Assembly (NCBI RefSeq): GCF_030403745.1
Contig: NZ_JAQMWP010000002.1
Span: forward strand, 372,001 to 436,000
Origin: Streptomyces sp. S.PB5
GTDB lineage: Bacteria > Actinomycetota > Actinomycetes > Streptomycetales > Streptomycetaceae
Length of the DNA: 64,000 nucleotides
Direction of reading: 5' to 3'
Both the position numbers and the translations under genes were made by a program. Shown in pieces: positions 23,185 through 32,773 of this stretch; position 1 is the stretch's first letter; each line of letters begins with the position of its first letter. The notes beneath the pieces were generated by a model. The model was not told the origin of the DNA. It saw nothing but the letters and a program-made list of their open reading frames with translations, and searched no databases.

Positions 23185-24552
23185 CTACCTCCGCCAGGGC
23201 CCCGTCACCGCGAACGTCGTCCCCGGTGTGTAGCAGTTGACGTACATCGTGTCGCCGTCGGGGGAGAAGGCGACGCCCGCGAACTCGCCCCACTCGGGGG
23301 CCTCGGGGGTGCCGATGTTCTGGGCGTTGCGTGCCATCGGGTACACCTCGCCGCGGCGCGTGACGCCGTACACGTGCTGTGCGCCGTTGCCGTCCTCGCA
23401 GACCATCAGGCCGCCGCTGGGGGCGAGGCAGATGTTGTCCGGGGACTCGCCGGGGAGCTGGATGTCGGTGTCGGGGCCGAAGACGATGACCAGGGTGAGG
23501 CGGCGGCTGTGCGGGTCGTAGCGCCAGATCTGGCCGAAGTGGTCGGCGGCCGAACCCTCCGCGCTGTGCGCGAAGGACGAGACGAAGTACACGCACCTTC
23601 CGCCCCAGTAGCAGCCCTCCAGCTTCTGGGCGTGCGTGATGCCCTTCGGGCCGAAGTCCTGCAGGCGGATGGGGGTCTGGACGGCCAGCGGGTCCGGTAC
23701 GTCGACCCACTCGACGCCCTCGAAGCACGCGCCCGTCTCCTGGATCGAGGACAGGTCGGGTACGCCGGGGACGCGCATCGCCTGGAGTCTGCCGCCCGCG
23801 CGCAGTGAACCCAGGCCGCCCAGCGGCTTGTCGGGCAGGAAGCGGTAGAAGAGGCCGAACGGCTTGAGGAAGGCGTCCTCGGTCTCGTAGACGATGCCGC
23901 GCCCCGGGTCGACGGCGACCGCCTCATGCTGGAAGCGGCCCATCGCGGTCAGGGGGACCGCACCCGAGCGGCGCGGATCGGCGCCGTCGACCTCGAAGAT
24001 GAAGCCGTGGTCCTTGGTGTAGCCGTTGGTGCCGGCCTTGTCCTCGGTCTCCTCGCAGGTCAGCCAGGTGCCCCAAGGGGTGGGTCCGCCCGCGCAGTTG
24101 ACGGCGGTGCCGGCGATGGCGACCTGTTCGGAGAGGACCCTGTTCCGGCCGTCGAGCGTGAGCGCCGTACAGCCGCCCTTGCCCGCCGGGTCGTAGGTGA
24201 GGCCCTCGATCGTCGGGACGGGAATGGCCGCGGTGGCCCGGTTCTCGTGGTTGCGGACGAGGTGGACGCGGCCGTGTCTGCCCGCGAAGGCCGACATGCC
24301 GTCGTGGTTGGAGGGGACCTTGCCCTGACCGGAGCGCAGCTGGTCGCCCTCGCGGGAGAGGACCTGGTAGCGGAAACCTTCCGGCAGATCGAGGAGGCCG
24401 TTCGGGTCGGGGACCAGCGGGCCGTAGCCGGTATGGCCGAGGCCCTGTGCCGCGGCGGTGCCGGTGAAGAGTTCGGAGAGGGCGCCGGTGAAGGCGATTC
24501 CGGCGCCCAGGGCGCCGGTGCGGGCGAGGACCTGACGTCGTGTTGCGGACAT
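23185..24552 (-). CDS. PhoX-like secreted phosphatase (DUF839), TAT exported
   Basis: The 455-residue protein starts with a twin-arginine signal (SATRRQVLARTGALGAGIAF). Its body has the beta-propeller pattern of PhoX family members (GHTGYGPLVPDPNGLLDLPE, HEAVAVDPGRGIVYETED and DNICLAPSGGLMVCED). PhoX enzymes are secreted phosphatases that use calcium and iron; the active residues were not checked here. ATG at 24552 follows GGAAGG. It may be induced by low phosphate, but no Pho box was confirmed. Confidence 0.85.
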   Translation of the reverse strand: MSATRRQVLARTGALGAGIAFTGALSELFTGTAAAQGLGHTGYGPLVPDPNGLLDLPEGFRYQVLSREGDQLRSGQGKVPSNHDGMSAFAGRHGRVHLVRNHENRATAAIPVPTIEGLTYDPAGKGGCTALTLDGRNRVLSEQVAIAGTAVNCAGGPTPWGTWLTCEETEDKAGTNGYTKDHGFIFEVDGADPRRSGAVPLTAMGRFQHEAVAVDPGRGIVYETEDAFLKPFGLFYRFLPDKPLGGLGSLRAGGRLQAMRVPGVPDLSSIQETGACFEGVEWVDVPDPLAVQTPIRLQDFGPKGITHAQKLEGCYWGGRCVYFVSSFAHSAEGSAADHFGQIWRYDPHSRRLTLVIVFGPDTDIQLPGESPDNICLAPSGGLMVCEDGNGAQHVYGVTRRGEVYPMARNAQNIGTPEAPEWGEFAGVAFSPDGDTMYVNCYTPGTTFAVTGPWRR

Positions 24553-24643
24553 GGAGCAGCAACCTTCCTGCTGGCGGACAGGATGTGACGCCGCTGTGTC
24601 TATCACCTGGGTCCGGCTGCGGGAACCACGCGCGTAGCACGTG

Positions 24644-25441
24644 TCATCGGTCGGACGAGTGCCCGTGTTCGTGGGCCGGGTGTTCCTGCGCCTTCTCCAG
24701 GAACCGGAGCAGCTCCACCGGGAACGGCAGGACCAGGGTGGAGTTCTTCTCGGCGGCCACCGCCACCACCGTCTGGAGCAGTCGCAGCTGCAGCGCGGCG
24801 GGCTGCTCGGACATCTCCTTGGCGGCCTCGGCGAGCTTCTTCGACGCCTGGAGTTCGGCGTCCGCGTTGATGATGCGGGCGCGGCGCTCCCGGTCGGCCT
24901 CGGCCTGCCGGGCCATCGAGCGCTTCATCGCGTCCGGCAGCGACACGTCCTTGATCTCGACGCGGTCCACCTGCACGCCCCAGCCGACGGCCGGACTGTC
25001 GATCATCAGTTCCAGGCCCTCGTTGAGCTTCTCGCGGTTGGAGAGCAGGTCGTCGAGCTCGCTCTTGCCGATGATCGAGCGCAGGGACGTCTGGGCCATC
25101 TGGGAGACCGCGAACTTGTAGTCCTCGACCCGGACGAGCGCGTTCGCCGCGTCGATCACCCGGAAGTAGACGACGGCGTCCACGCGGACCGTCACGTTGT
25201 CCCGCGTGATGCCCTCCTGGGCCGGGATCGGCAGCGTGACGATCTGCATGTTGACCTTGTGCATCCGGTCCACGAACGGGACCACCATCGTGAAACCGGG
25301 CCCCCGCACGTCGTCCAGCAGCCGCCCGAGCCGGAACACGACCCCGCGCTCGTACTGCTTGACGACCCGTGCCCCCGCGGCGACATAGACCACGCCGGCG
25401 GAACCGGCCGCCGCGGCCGCGGTCAGGAGCTCCTGGAGCAT
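24644..25441 (-). CDS. SPFH/band 7 protein (slipin, stomatin-like)
   Basis: This 265-residue protein has an N-terminal hydrophobic helix (AAAAAGSAGVVYVAAGARVV), the band 7 domain (YERGVVFRLGRLLDDVRGPG and VDAVVYFRVIDAANALVRVE) and a helical coiled C-terminus. Slipins assemble in membrane microdomains and often scaffold proteases or transporters. ATG at 25441 is chosen because AAAGGGG precedes it at good distance; the earlier ATG has no such site. No NfeD partner gene is next to it. Confidence 0.92.
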   Translation of the reverse strand: MLQELLTAAAAAGSAGVVYVAAGARVVKQYERGVVFRLGRLLDDVRGPGFTMVVPFVDRMHKVNMQIVTLPIPAQEGITRDNVTVRVDAVVYFRVIDAANALVRVEDYKFAVSQMAQTSLRSIIGKSELDDLLSNREKLNEGLELMIDSPAVGWGVQVDRVEIKDVSLPDAMKRSMARQAEADRERRARIINADAELQASKKLAEAAKEMSEQPAALQLRLLQTVVAVAAEKNSTLVLPFPVELLRFLEKAQEHPAHEHGHSSDR

Positions 25442-25488
25442 GACGACCCCTTTCATGAGAGGTCTTTTTGTCCGCTCCTGCAACGATA

Positions 25489-25523
25489 TGCCCGGTACCC
25501 GGCCCGAGGCTACGGACCGGGCA
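25489..25523 (-). terminator. Terminator after the SulP transporter gene
   Basis: TGCCCGGT pairs with ACCGGGCA across a 19-base loop, which holds further complementary GG/CC stretches. It lies just after the stop of the gene ending at 25540. Confidence 0.5.
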
Positions 25524-25539
25524 CCGGGTGGTGCGTGCC

Positions 25540-27006
25540 CTACCGGGCGGTCACCCGCACCGGTTCCGTACCGACCGCGCTGTGCCGCTCGGCCCAGTTC
25601 TCCAGGGCCGTACGGCAGGCGTGGTCCAGGTGGTGCAGACCGGACAGGTCCAGCTCCACCGGGCGGTCCTGGGGCAGCGACTCCAGGCTGTCGAGTATCT
25701 TCGGCAGCCTGAGGAAGGTCGCGTTGCCGGAGAGATACGCCTGGACCGGACCCGCGCCCTTGTCGATGACCTCCAGCTTCAGGTGCGAGGCCTCCCAGGC
25801 GGTCTTCGCCACGGCCAGCGCGAGGCCGATCAGGACGCCCTCGAACATGCTGACCGCGACGATCGACACGGCCGTGACCACGAGGATCAGAGCCTCGCCG
25901 CGGTGCTCGCGCCACAGCTCCACGATCGCGCGGACGGGGATCAGCTTGAACCCGGAGTAGACCAGGATGCCCGCCAGCGCCGGGATCGGGATGTAGGCGA
26001 GGACACCCGGCAGCAGCGCCGCGAACAGCAGCAGCCACACGCCGTGCATGACCCGGGACGCCTTGGTCCGCGCGCCCGCCTGGACGTTCGCCGAGCTGCG
26101 CACGATCACCGCGGTCATCGGCAGCGCGCCGAGCGCACCGCACAGCGCGTTGCCCGTGCCCTGCGCGACCAGCTCCTTGTCGTACTCGGTGCGCGGCCCG
26201 TCGTGCATCCGGTCCACGGCCGCCGCGCTGAACAGCGACTCGGCGGACGCGATCAGCGTGAACGCGACGATCGTGGCGAGCACCCCGACGTTCGCGAGCT
26301 CACCGAACTGGCCGAAGGACGGCGGCTGGACGGAATCCACCAGTCCGTGCACCTCGACGGTCGCCACCGGCATCGAGAACGCCAGGGCCGCGAGCGTGGC
26401 CAGGCCGACCGCGGCGAGCGGACCGGGGACCGTGCGCACCTTCGCCGGCATGTGCTTCCACAGCACGAGCACGGCGATGGTGGCGAAGCCGAGTCCGAGC
26501 GAGGCCAGTGCGCCGGTGTTCCCGACGGCGTCCGCGAGCGCGCCGGGCAGGCCGGCTATCTTGCCCAGGCCCGAGGCGGGCGCTTTGGTGTCGGCCATCG
26601 CGTAGAGCTGTCCGGCGATCAGCACCAGGCCGATACCGGCGAGCATGCCCTCCACGACGGAGACCGAGATGGCCCGGAACCAGCGCCCGAGTTTCAAGGT
26701 GCCCATGAGGATCTGGAGCAGGCCGGTGGCCAGCACGATCACACCGAGGACGGGCAGCCCGAACTTCTGGACCGCCTCGAAGACCAGCACGGTCAGACCC
26801 GCGGCCGGTCCGGAGACCTGCAGACTGCTGCCGCGCATGAGACCGGTGACGATGCCGCCCACGATGCCGGTGACCAGGCCGAGTTCGGCCGGGACACCGG
26901 AGGCGACGGCCACGCCCACGCACAGCGGGAGCGCGACCAGGAAGACGACCAGGGAGGCGGCGAAGTCCTGCCGCAGGTGAGGGTATTTGGTCATCATCGC
27001 GATCAC
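25540..27006 (-). CDS. SulP-family anion transporter with STAS-like end
   Basis: The 488-residue protein has about eleven hydrophobic helices, with the SulP signature region near PAAGLTVLVFEAVQKFG and VGVAVASGVPAELGL. A short STAS-like C-terminus follows (VELDLSGLHHLDHACRTALE). The GTG start at 27006 overlaps the stop of the carbonic anhydrase gene (GTGA), so both are translated together. SulP proteins linked to carbonic anhydrases are usually bicarbonate transporters (BicA-like); bicarbonate is therefore the likely substrate. Confidence 0.9.
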   Translation of the reverse strand: MIAMMTKYPHLRQDFAASLVVFLVALPLCVGVAVASGVPAELGLVTGIVGGIVTGLMRGSSLQVSGPAAGLTVLVFEAVQKFGLPVLGVIVLATGLLQILMGTLKLGRWFRAISVSVVEGMLAGIGLVLIAGQLYAMADTKAPASGLGKIAGLPGALADAVGNTGALASLGLGFATIAVLVLWKHMPAKVRTVPGPLAAVGLATLAALAFSMPVATVEVHGLVDSVQPPSFGQFGELANVGVLATIVAFTLIASAESLFSAAAVDRMHDGPRTEYDKELVAQGTGNALCGALGALPMTAVIVRSSANVQAGARTKASRVMHGVWLLLFAALLPGVLAYIPIPALAGILVYSGFKLIPVRAIVELWREHRGEALILVVTAVSIVAVSMFEGVLIGLALAVAKTAWEASHLKLEVIDKGAGPVQAYLSGNATFLRLPKILDSLESLPQDRPVELDLSGLHHLDHACRTALENWAERHSAVGTEPVRVTAR

Positions 27007-27581
27007 AGCGCCTCGAACGTGTCGGTGTCCGGACGGTGTTCCTGCACGGCACCGGTGTGCACCTCGTAGTACCAGGCGTGCAGGGTGAGCTGACGCTCCG
27101 CCAGCTTCTTCTCGATGAACGGGTACGAGCGCAGCCGGAGCAGCTGCGTCAGGACGTGGCTCTGCACGCCCTCGGCGACGGCCGGGTCCTCGGCCGCCCC
27201 CGCCGGACGCGGCGCGGCCTGGGTGAGCCAGTCGCGCACGGCCGGCACGGCGGTCAGGTCGTCGCCGCGGACCAGGGCGCCGACGGCGCCGCAGTGCGAG
27301 TGGCCGCAGACCACGATGTCGCTGACACCGAGCACTTCGACGGCGTACTCGATGGTGGCCGCCTCGCTGGTGGGGTGTTCGGAGGCGTACGGGGGCACGA
27401 TGTTGCCGGCGGTGCGGAGCTCGAAGAGCTCGCCGGGGCCGGCGCCCGTGATCAGGGCCGGGACGACCCTGGAGTCGGAGCAGGTGATGAACAGGACTTG
27501 TGGGGACTGGCCTTCTGCGAGGCGGGCGAACTCCTCAGGGCGCTGTCCGAACAGGCGGGCGTTGTCGATGAGGGGCTGCAT
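27003..27581 (-). CDS. Beta-class carbonic anhydrase
   Basis: The zinc ligands of beta carbonic anhydrases are visible: C34 in FITCSDSRVV (with D36 and R38 forming the dyad) and H94 and C97 in CGHSHCGAV. The length of 192 residues is normal. ATG at 27581 is preceded by AGGAGG. It interconverts CO2 and bicarbonate and is coupled to the SulP transporter downstream, so the pair should supply or balance bicarbonate. A tiny lipoprotein-like frame and a palindrome lie upstream. Confidence 0.95.
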   Translation of the reverse strand: MQPLIDNARLFGQRPEEFARLAEGQSPQVLFITCSDSRVVPALITGAGPGELFELRTAGNIVPPYASEHPTSEAATIEYAVEVLGVSDIVVCGHSHCGAVGALVRGDDLTAVPAVRDWLTQAAPRPAGAAEDPAVAEGVQSHVLTQLLRLRSYPFIEKKLAERQLTLHAWYYEVHTGAVQEHRPDTDTFEAL

Positions 27582-27654
27582 ATGTGGTGATTCCTCCTGG
27601 CGCGCCTGCAGCGGCGCGTCGGGCTTGCACGACAGATGTGGGGGGTGCGGCGAA

Positions 27655-27747
27655 CTAGAGCCGCTGACCTCTGGGCGAAGCTTCACTGATCGTGTGCGCG
27701 CATGCGAACGTTGCGGTGACTGCGAACAGGAGGAGGAATTGCAACAT
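27655..27747 (-). CDS. Possible tiny exported peptide upstream of carbonic anhydrase (30 aa)
   Basis: A short frame has a very good ribosome binding site (AAAGGGGGACGC before ATG at 27747). The peptide MLQFLLLFAVTATFAC followed by a polar tail has a signal-like hydrophobic start and a Cys at position 16 that could be a lipobox-type site. It ends with TAG 74 bp before the carbonic anhydrase start. It could be a leader peptide or a small lipoprotein. Conservation would be needed to be sure it is translated. Confidence 0.4.
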   Translation of the reverse strand: MLQFLLLFAVTATFACAHTISEASPRGQRL

Positions 27748-27817
27748 GCGTCCCCCTTTCGACAGTTCACGGTCCACGCGCACGCCAAGGCTTGGTCAAC
27801 GCCTGGTCAAGAAACAC

Positions 27818-27849
27818 GTTAACCCTGCAAGGTTGTTTGCAGGGTTAAC
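27818..27849. promoter_or_regulatory. 12-bp perfect palindrome upstream of the SulP/carbonic anhydrase operon
   Basis: GTTAACCCTGCA and TGCAGGGTTAAC form a perfect inverted repeat with an eight-base spacer. It is AT-richer than its surroundings. It lies downstream of the ZapE-like gene and upstream of the operon, so it is either a terminator of the former or an operator for the latter. Its TTAAC edges favour an operator. Confidence 0.5.
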
Positions 27850-27930
27850 TTAACGTTTCGAGCTGAAGAGAGCCTGAAAAGGGTAGGTCGGCTGGCCTGA
27901 ACTGAATCTTGACCTGGGGGAGTTCCCGGG

Positions 27931-29037
27931 TTAGAGGGACTCGATGATTCCCTTGCCGTCGCGGGCCAGCGCGGTGAGCCGGGAGATCGCCCGGAAGTAC
28001 TTCTTGCGGTAACCGCCCTTCAGCATCTCCTCGCTGAACAGCTGGTCGAACGGCAGTCCGGACGCCAGAACCGGAACCTCACGGTCATACAGCCGGTCCG
28101 CGAGCACGACGAGCCGCAGCGCGGTGGACTGGTCCGGAATCGGCTGTACGTCGGTGAGACACACCGCGTTCAGGCCATCGGTCAGCGCGCCGTACCGGCT
28201 GGGGTGGACGCGGGCGAGGTGTTCGAGCAGCTGCGGGAAGTCGTCGAGCGAGGCGCCGTCGGTGGCGTACGCCGTCTTGGTGACCTGTTCCTCGGAGTAG
28301 GGCGCCGGGGCCTCCGGCAGACCGCGGTGCCGGTAGTCCTCGCCGTCGATGCGCAGGGTGCGGAAGTGGGCGGACAGGCCCTGGATCTCGCGCAGGAAGT
28401 CCACCGCCGCGAAGCGGCCCTCGCCGAGCTTGCCGGGGAGGGTGTTGGAGGTGGCGGCGAGGGCGACACCCGCGTCGACCAGCTTGGCGAGCAGGGAGGA
28501 GACGAGGACGGTGTCGCCCGGGTCGTCGAGCTCGAACTCGTCGATGCACAGGAGCCGGTGGCCGGAGAGCGTCTGGACGGTCTTCTGGAAGCCCAGGGCG
28601 CCCACGAGGTTGGTGAGCTCGACGAAGGTGCCGAACGCCTTGAGACCGGGCTCCGCGGGGGTGGCGTGCCAGAGGGACGCGAGCAGGTGGGTCTTGCCGA
28701 CGCCGTAGCCGCCGTCGAGATAGACACCGCGAGGCCCGGTGGGGACCTTGGGCGCCTTCGCCTTGCCGAACCCGAAGAACCCGCGCTTGCCGCCGGCGAC
28801 GGCGTGCGCCCCGCCGAGCCCGCCCGCGAAGCCGTCGAGGACCTTGACCGCCTCGATCTGGCTGGGCTGGTTGGGGTCCGGGAGGTACGTGCTGAACCGG
28901 ACCGAGTCGAACCGCGGAGGCGGCACCATCTCGGCGACCAGCCGGTCCGCGGGGACGTGCGGCTCGCGGGCGCACAGGGACAGCGGGGCCGCGTCTGCTA
29001 TCGGGCTGATCCCGTGGGCGGCGGTGGAGGACGACAC
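27931..29037 (-). CDS. zapE: AFG1/ZapE-family ATPase
   Basis: The 368-residue protein shows the family P-loop DGGYGVGKTHLLASL and Walker B LLCIDEFELDDPGD, with the typical TSNTLPGKLGEGRF and the end LFSEEMLKGGYRKKYFRAIS. Members are AAA-type ATPases tied to cell division (ZapE) in bacteria and to respiratory protein quality control (AFG1) in mitochondria. GTG at 29037 follows GGGGAACC. The reductase gene starts divergently 38 bp away. Confidence 0.9.
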   Translation of the reverse strand: MSSSTAAHGISPIADAAPLSLCAREPHVPADRLVAEMVPPPRFDSVRFSTYLPDPNQPSQIEAVKVLDGFAGGLGGAHAVAGGKRGFFGFGKAKAPKVPTGPRGVYLDGGYGVGKTHLLASLWHATPAEPGLKAFGTFVELTNLVGALGFQKTVQTLSGHRLLCIDEFELDDPGDTVLVSSLLAKLVDAGVALAATSNTLPGKLGEGRFAAVDFLREIQGLSAHFRTLRIDGEDYRHRGLPEAPAPYSEEQVTKTAYATDGASLDDFPQLLEHLARVHPSRYGALTDGLNAVCLTDVQPIPDQSTALRLVVLADRLYDREVPVLASGLPFDQLFSEEMLKGGYRKKYFRAISRLTALARDGKGIIESL

Positions 29038-29074
29038 GGTTCCCCATGCTAAGCGCCGTGCCACACTGCACGAC

Positions 29075-29998
29075 ATGCGACGCCTGTTCCCTGTGACCGA
29101 CCAGACAGCGACGAGGGCCTCCGGCGGTGGGGCCGGGAGTGTGGGGGCGGGGGGTGCCGGTGAGGCCCCTGGGGCAGGGGGATCCGGCCGGGTTCACGGG
29201 GCGAGTGGGGTCGGTGAGGCTCCTGAGGCCGATGGGGGTGTCCTCCCGGGCGGCGACCTGATCGACCGCGACTGGGGGCTCGACGAACTGGCCGAGGCCT
29301 ACGCCTACCCGGAGCCGGCCGCCGATGGGCCGCCGGTGCCCTGGTTGCGGGCCAACATGGTCTCCACGCTGGACGGGGCCGCGCAGCACGACGGGAAGTC
29401 GCAGCCCATCTCCACCGCGACCGACATGCGGATCTTCGGTACGTTGCGGGCGCTGGCGGACGTGGTCGTCGTAGGTGCCGAAACGGTACGGCAGGAGGGG
29501 TACCGGCCGGCACGCGCGCGTGCGGAGTTCGCTGATCGGCGGGAGGCCGCCGGGCAGGGGCCCGCGCCGGTGATCGCGGTCGTCAGCGCGAGTCTCGACC
29601 TCGACTTCTCCCTGCCGCTGTTCACGTCGCCGCTCGTGCCCACGCTGATCCTGACCGGTGCCGCCGCCGCTCCCGACCGGGTCGCGACCGCGGAGAAGGC
29701 GGGCGCGCGGGTCGTGATCGCCGGTGACGGGGTCGGTGTGGAGCCCGCCCGTGCCGTACGCGCCCTCGGTGAGCTCGGGTTCACCCGGCTGCTCACCGAG
29801 GGCGGGCCCCGGCTGCTCGGCCAGTTCGTGGCGGCCGGGGTGCTCGACGAGCTCTGTCTGACCGTCTCGCCGATGCTCACCGCGGGTGACGCGCAGCGGA
29901 TCGCGGGAGGGCCGTCGGTGGCGGTCCCGCAGCGGTTCGCCCTCGTGTCGCTGCTGGAGGAGGAGGGTTTCCTCTTCAGCCGCTATCAGCGGTCCTGA
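29075..29998 (+). CDS. Pyrimidine reductase family protein (RibD C-terminal domain)
   Basis: After a low-complexity Gly/Ala segment (about 15-50), residues 75-305 form a RibD_C reductase domain: LRANMVSTLDGAAQHDGKSQ, VVVGAETVRQEGYRPA and the NADPH-loop RLLTEGGPRLLGQF. The family reduces the pyrimidine in riboflavin synthesis, but this single-domain form without deaminase is usually an uncharacterised relative. It is divergent from the zapE gene. Confidence 0.85.
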   Translation: MRRLFPVTDQTATRASGGGAGSVGAGGAGEAPGAGGSGRVHGASGVGEAPEADGGVLPGGDLIDRDWGLDELAEAYAYPEPAADGPPVPWLRANMVSTLDGAAQHDGKSQPISTATDMRIFGTLRALADVVVVGAETVRQEGYRPARARAEFADRREAAGQGPAPVIAVVSASLDLDFSLPLFTSPLVPTLILTGAAAAPDRVATAEKAGARVVIAGDGVGVEPARAVRALGELGFTRLLTEGGPRLLGQFVAAGVLDELCLTVSPMLTAGDAQRIAGGPSVAVPQRFALVSLLEEEGFLFSRYQRS

Positions 29999-30130
29999 AA
30001 TCGTTCAGCGGTACCGCCGGTCCCGAAATCGGCGGAATCTACCGTTCCGTTTAGCTTCCGACGGGCACACTGAATCTCGCAGTCCCCGTGAGACCACGGG
30101 GCAGGATGGTTTCCGCAGAAGGGGCGTGCG

Positions 30131-30604
30131 GTGTTCACAAGCGTTTTGATGATCGAGAAGGCCCTGACCTCGGCCGACGTGGAGTTCGTGACCACGCTGC
30201 ACGGGGACGAACAGGTCTCGTTCCATGTGCTGCTCCAGCCGCGGGGCGACCAGGCGGACCGCCTGCTGCGGGCCATCGACGACGTCGCCCTGGGTGAACT
30301 GGACGAGGCGGCGAAGGAGCGCGAGGTGCCCGAGGGGGACGCGGCACGGCCCTTCGGGGAGCGGGCGCTGGAGGTGTCGCTGCAGGCGCTGCGGGCCTCC
30401 GGCAACGCGGCGGAGGGGCGGCTGATCGAGGACCATCCGCTGGACGCGCTGAAGGGGCTGGTGGAGGAGGTCGGGGCGGACGAGGTGATCGTGCTGACCG
30501 ATCCGCACTACGTGGAGGAGTTCTTCCACCGGGACTGGGCGTCGAGGGCCCGGCACAAGGTGGGGGTGCCGGTGCTGAAGCTGTTCTCGCACAGCAAGGC
30601 CTGA
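30131..30604 (+). CDS. Conserved actinobacterial protein (157 aa)
   Basis: The protein begins with VLMIEKALTSADVEFVTTLH and ends with ADEVIVLTDPHYVEEFFHRD. The second half has the alpha/beta look of a universal-stress-like or Rossmann-type domain (VIVLTDPHYVEEFF and VPVLKLFSH). GTG at 30131 has AAGGGG upstream. It precedes murC by 94 bp on the same strand. I know it only as an uncharacterised conserved Streptomyces protein. Confidence 0.65.
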   Translation: MFTSVLMIEKALTSADVEFVTTLHGDEQVSFHVLLQPRGDQADRLLRAIDDVALGELDEAAKEREVPEGDAARPFGERALEVSLQALRASGNAAEGRLIEDHPLDALKGLVEEVGADEVIVLTDPHYVEEFFHRDWASRARHKVGVPVLKLFSHSKA

Positions 30605-30698
30605 GAGCCGACCGCGGTCACCCGTAAACCATCGCATCGCAATGGATAGGGTGGGCCGCTGAACGTCCGCCGCATCCGCACGCACAGGGAGACATCAC

Positions 30699-32090
<1,392 letters not shown>

Positions 32091-32122
32091 CGCAACAGAG
32101 CACTGGATAGGGGCTGAGCAAC

Positions 32123-32530
32123 ATGTCGTACGACATCGAGAAGCCGGACGAGCAGTGGCGTGCGGAGCTGAGCCCGGCCGAGTACGCCGTCCTGCGCCAG
32201 TCCGCCACGGAACCCGCCTTCACCGGCGAGTACACCGACACCAAGACGCAGGGCGTCTACTCCTGCCGCGCCTGCGGCGCCGAACTCTTCACCTCCGCCA
32301 CCAAGTTCGACTCCCACTGCGGCTGGCCGAGCTTCTACGACCCGCGGGACTCCGATGCGGTGGAACTCATCGAGGACCGGTCGCACGGGATGGTGCGGAC
32401 CGAGGTGCGGTGTGCGCGGTGCGGGTCGCATCTCGGGCATGTCTTCGAGGGTGAGGGGTATGCCACCCCGACGGATCAGAGGTACTGCATCAATAGCATC
32501 TCGCTGAGGTTGATGCCGGACGAGGGCTGA
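32123..32530 (+). CDS. msrB: Peptide methionine-R-sulfoxide reductase
   Basis: The 135-residue protein is a full MsrB: zinc Cys pairs at C48/C51 (YSCRACGAEL) and C97/C100 ([13 protein letters not shown]), and the catalytic Cys at C122 in [10 protein letters not shown]. It reduces methionine-R-sulfoxide in damaged proteins. The 3' part is repeated twice further along: 32321-32463 is identical to 48367-48509, while the last 67 bases differ by eight mostly silent changes. The gene is therefore the likely target of the island that follows. Confidence 0.95.
   Translation: MSYDIEKPDEQWRAELSPAEYAVLRQSATEPAFTGEYTDTKTQGVYSCRACGAELFTSATKFDSHCGWPSFYDPRDSDAVELIEDRSHGMVRTEVRCARCGSHLGHVFEGEGYATPTDQRYCINSISLRLMPDEG
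32321..32530 (+). repeat. msrB 3' repeat, copy 1 (inside intact gene)
   Basis: This is the left copy of a direct repeat. The first 143 bases are identical to copy 2 at 48367-48576; the last 67 bases carry eight differences, seven of them silent. The final 36 bases also match copy 3 at 51689-51724 with three differences. The copies bracket all accessory genes up to 51.7 kb. Confidence 0.9.
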
Positions 32531-32608
32531 CTCGCCGTCCCGGGCGAAACCGTGTCTGGCGGGTCCGAGCCCGAGTCATCTGCGCGCCCTGACCTGCCGT
32601 AGCGAGAA

Positions 32609-32638
32609 GGTGCCCCGACCGGCCGAGGCCGGGGCACC
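32609..32638 (+). terminator. Terminator after msrB
   Basis: A perfect 9-bp stem (GGTGCCCCG and CGGGGCACC) with a 12-base loop that can extend the stem by two more pairs lies 78 bp after msrB. Confidence 0.65.
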
Positions 32639-32773
32639 GCAGAGCGGTCCGGTGCCAGGTAGCGGATACGGCCGGTACGTTGCCGGACGCACCGCTCCTG
32701 CGCACCGGCCGCCGATGAGCCCGGTTGGTGTGTAGTTGTCAGGAGTTGCGTCGCGGGAGGACACAATGACCGC

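Noticed and set aside
24641..27069. Large plus-strand frames opposite the slipin and SulP genes
   Set aside because: They are antisense shadows rich in Arg, His, Asp and Gln, while the minus strand encodes clear families.
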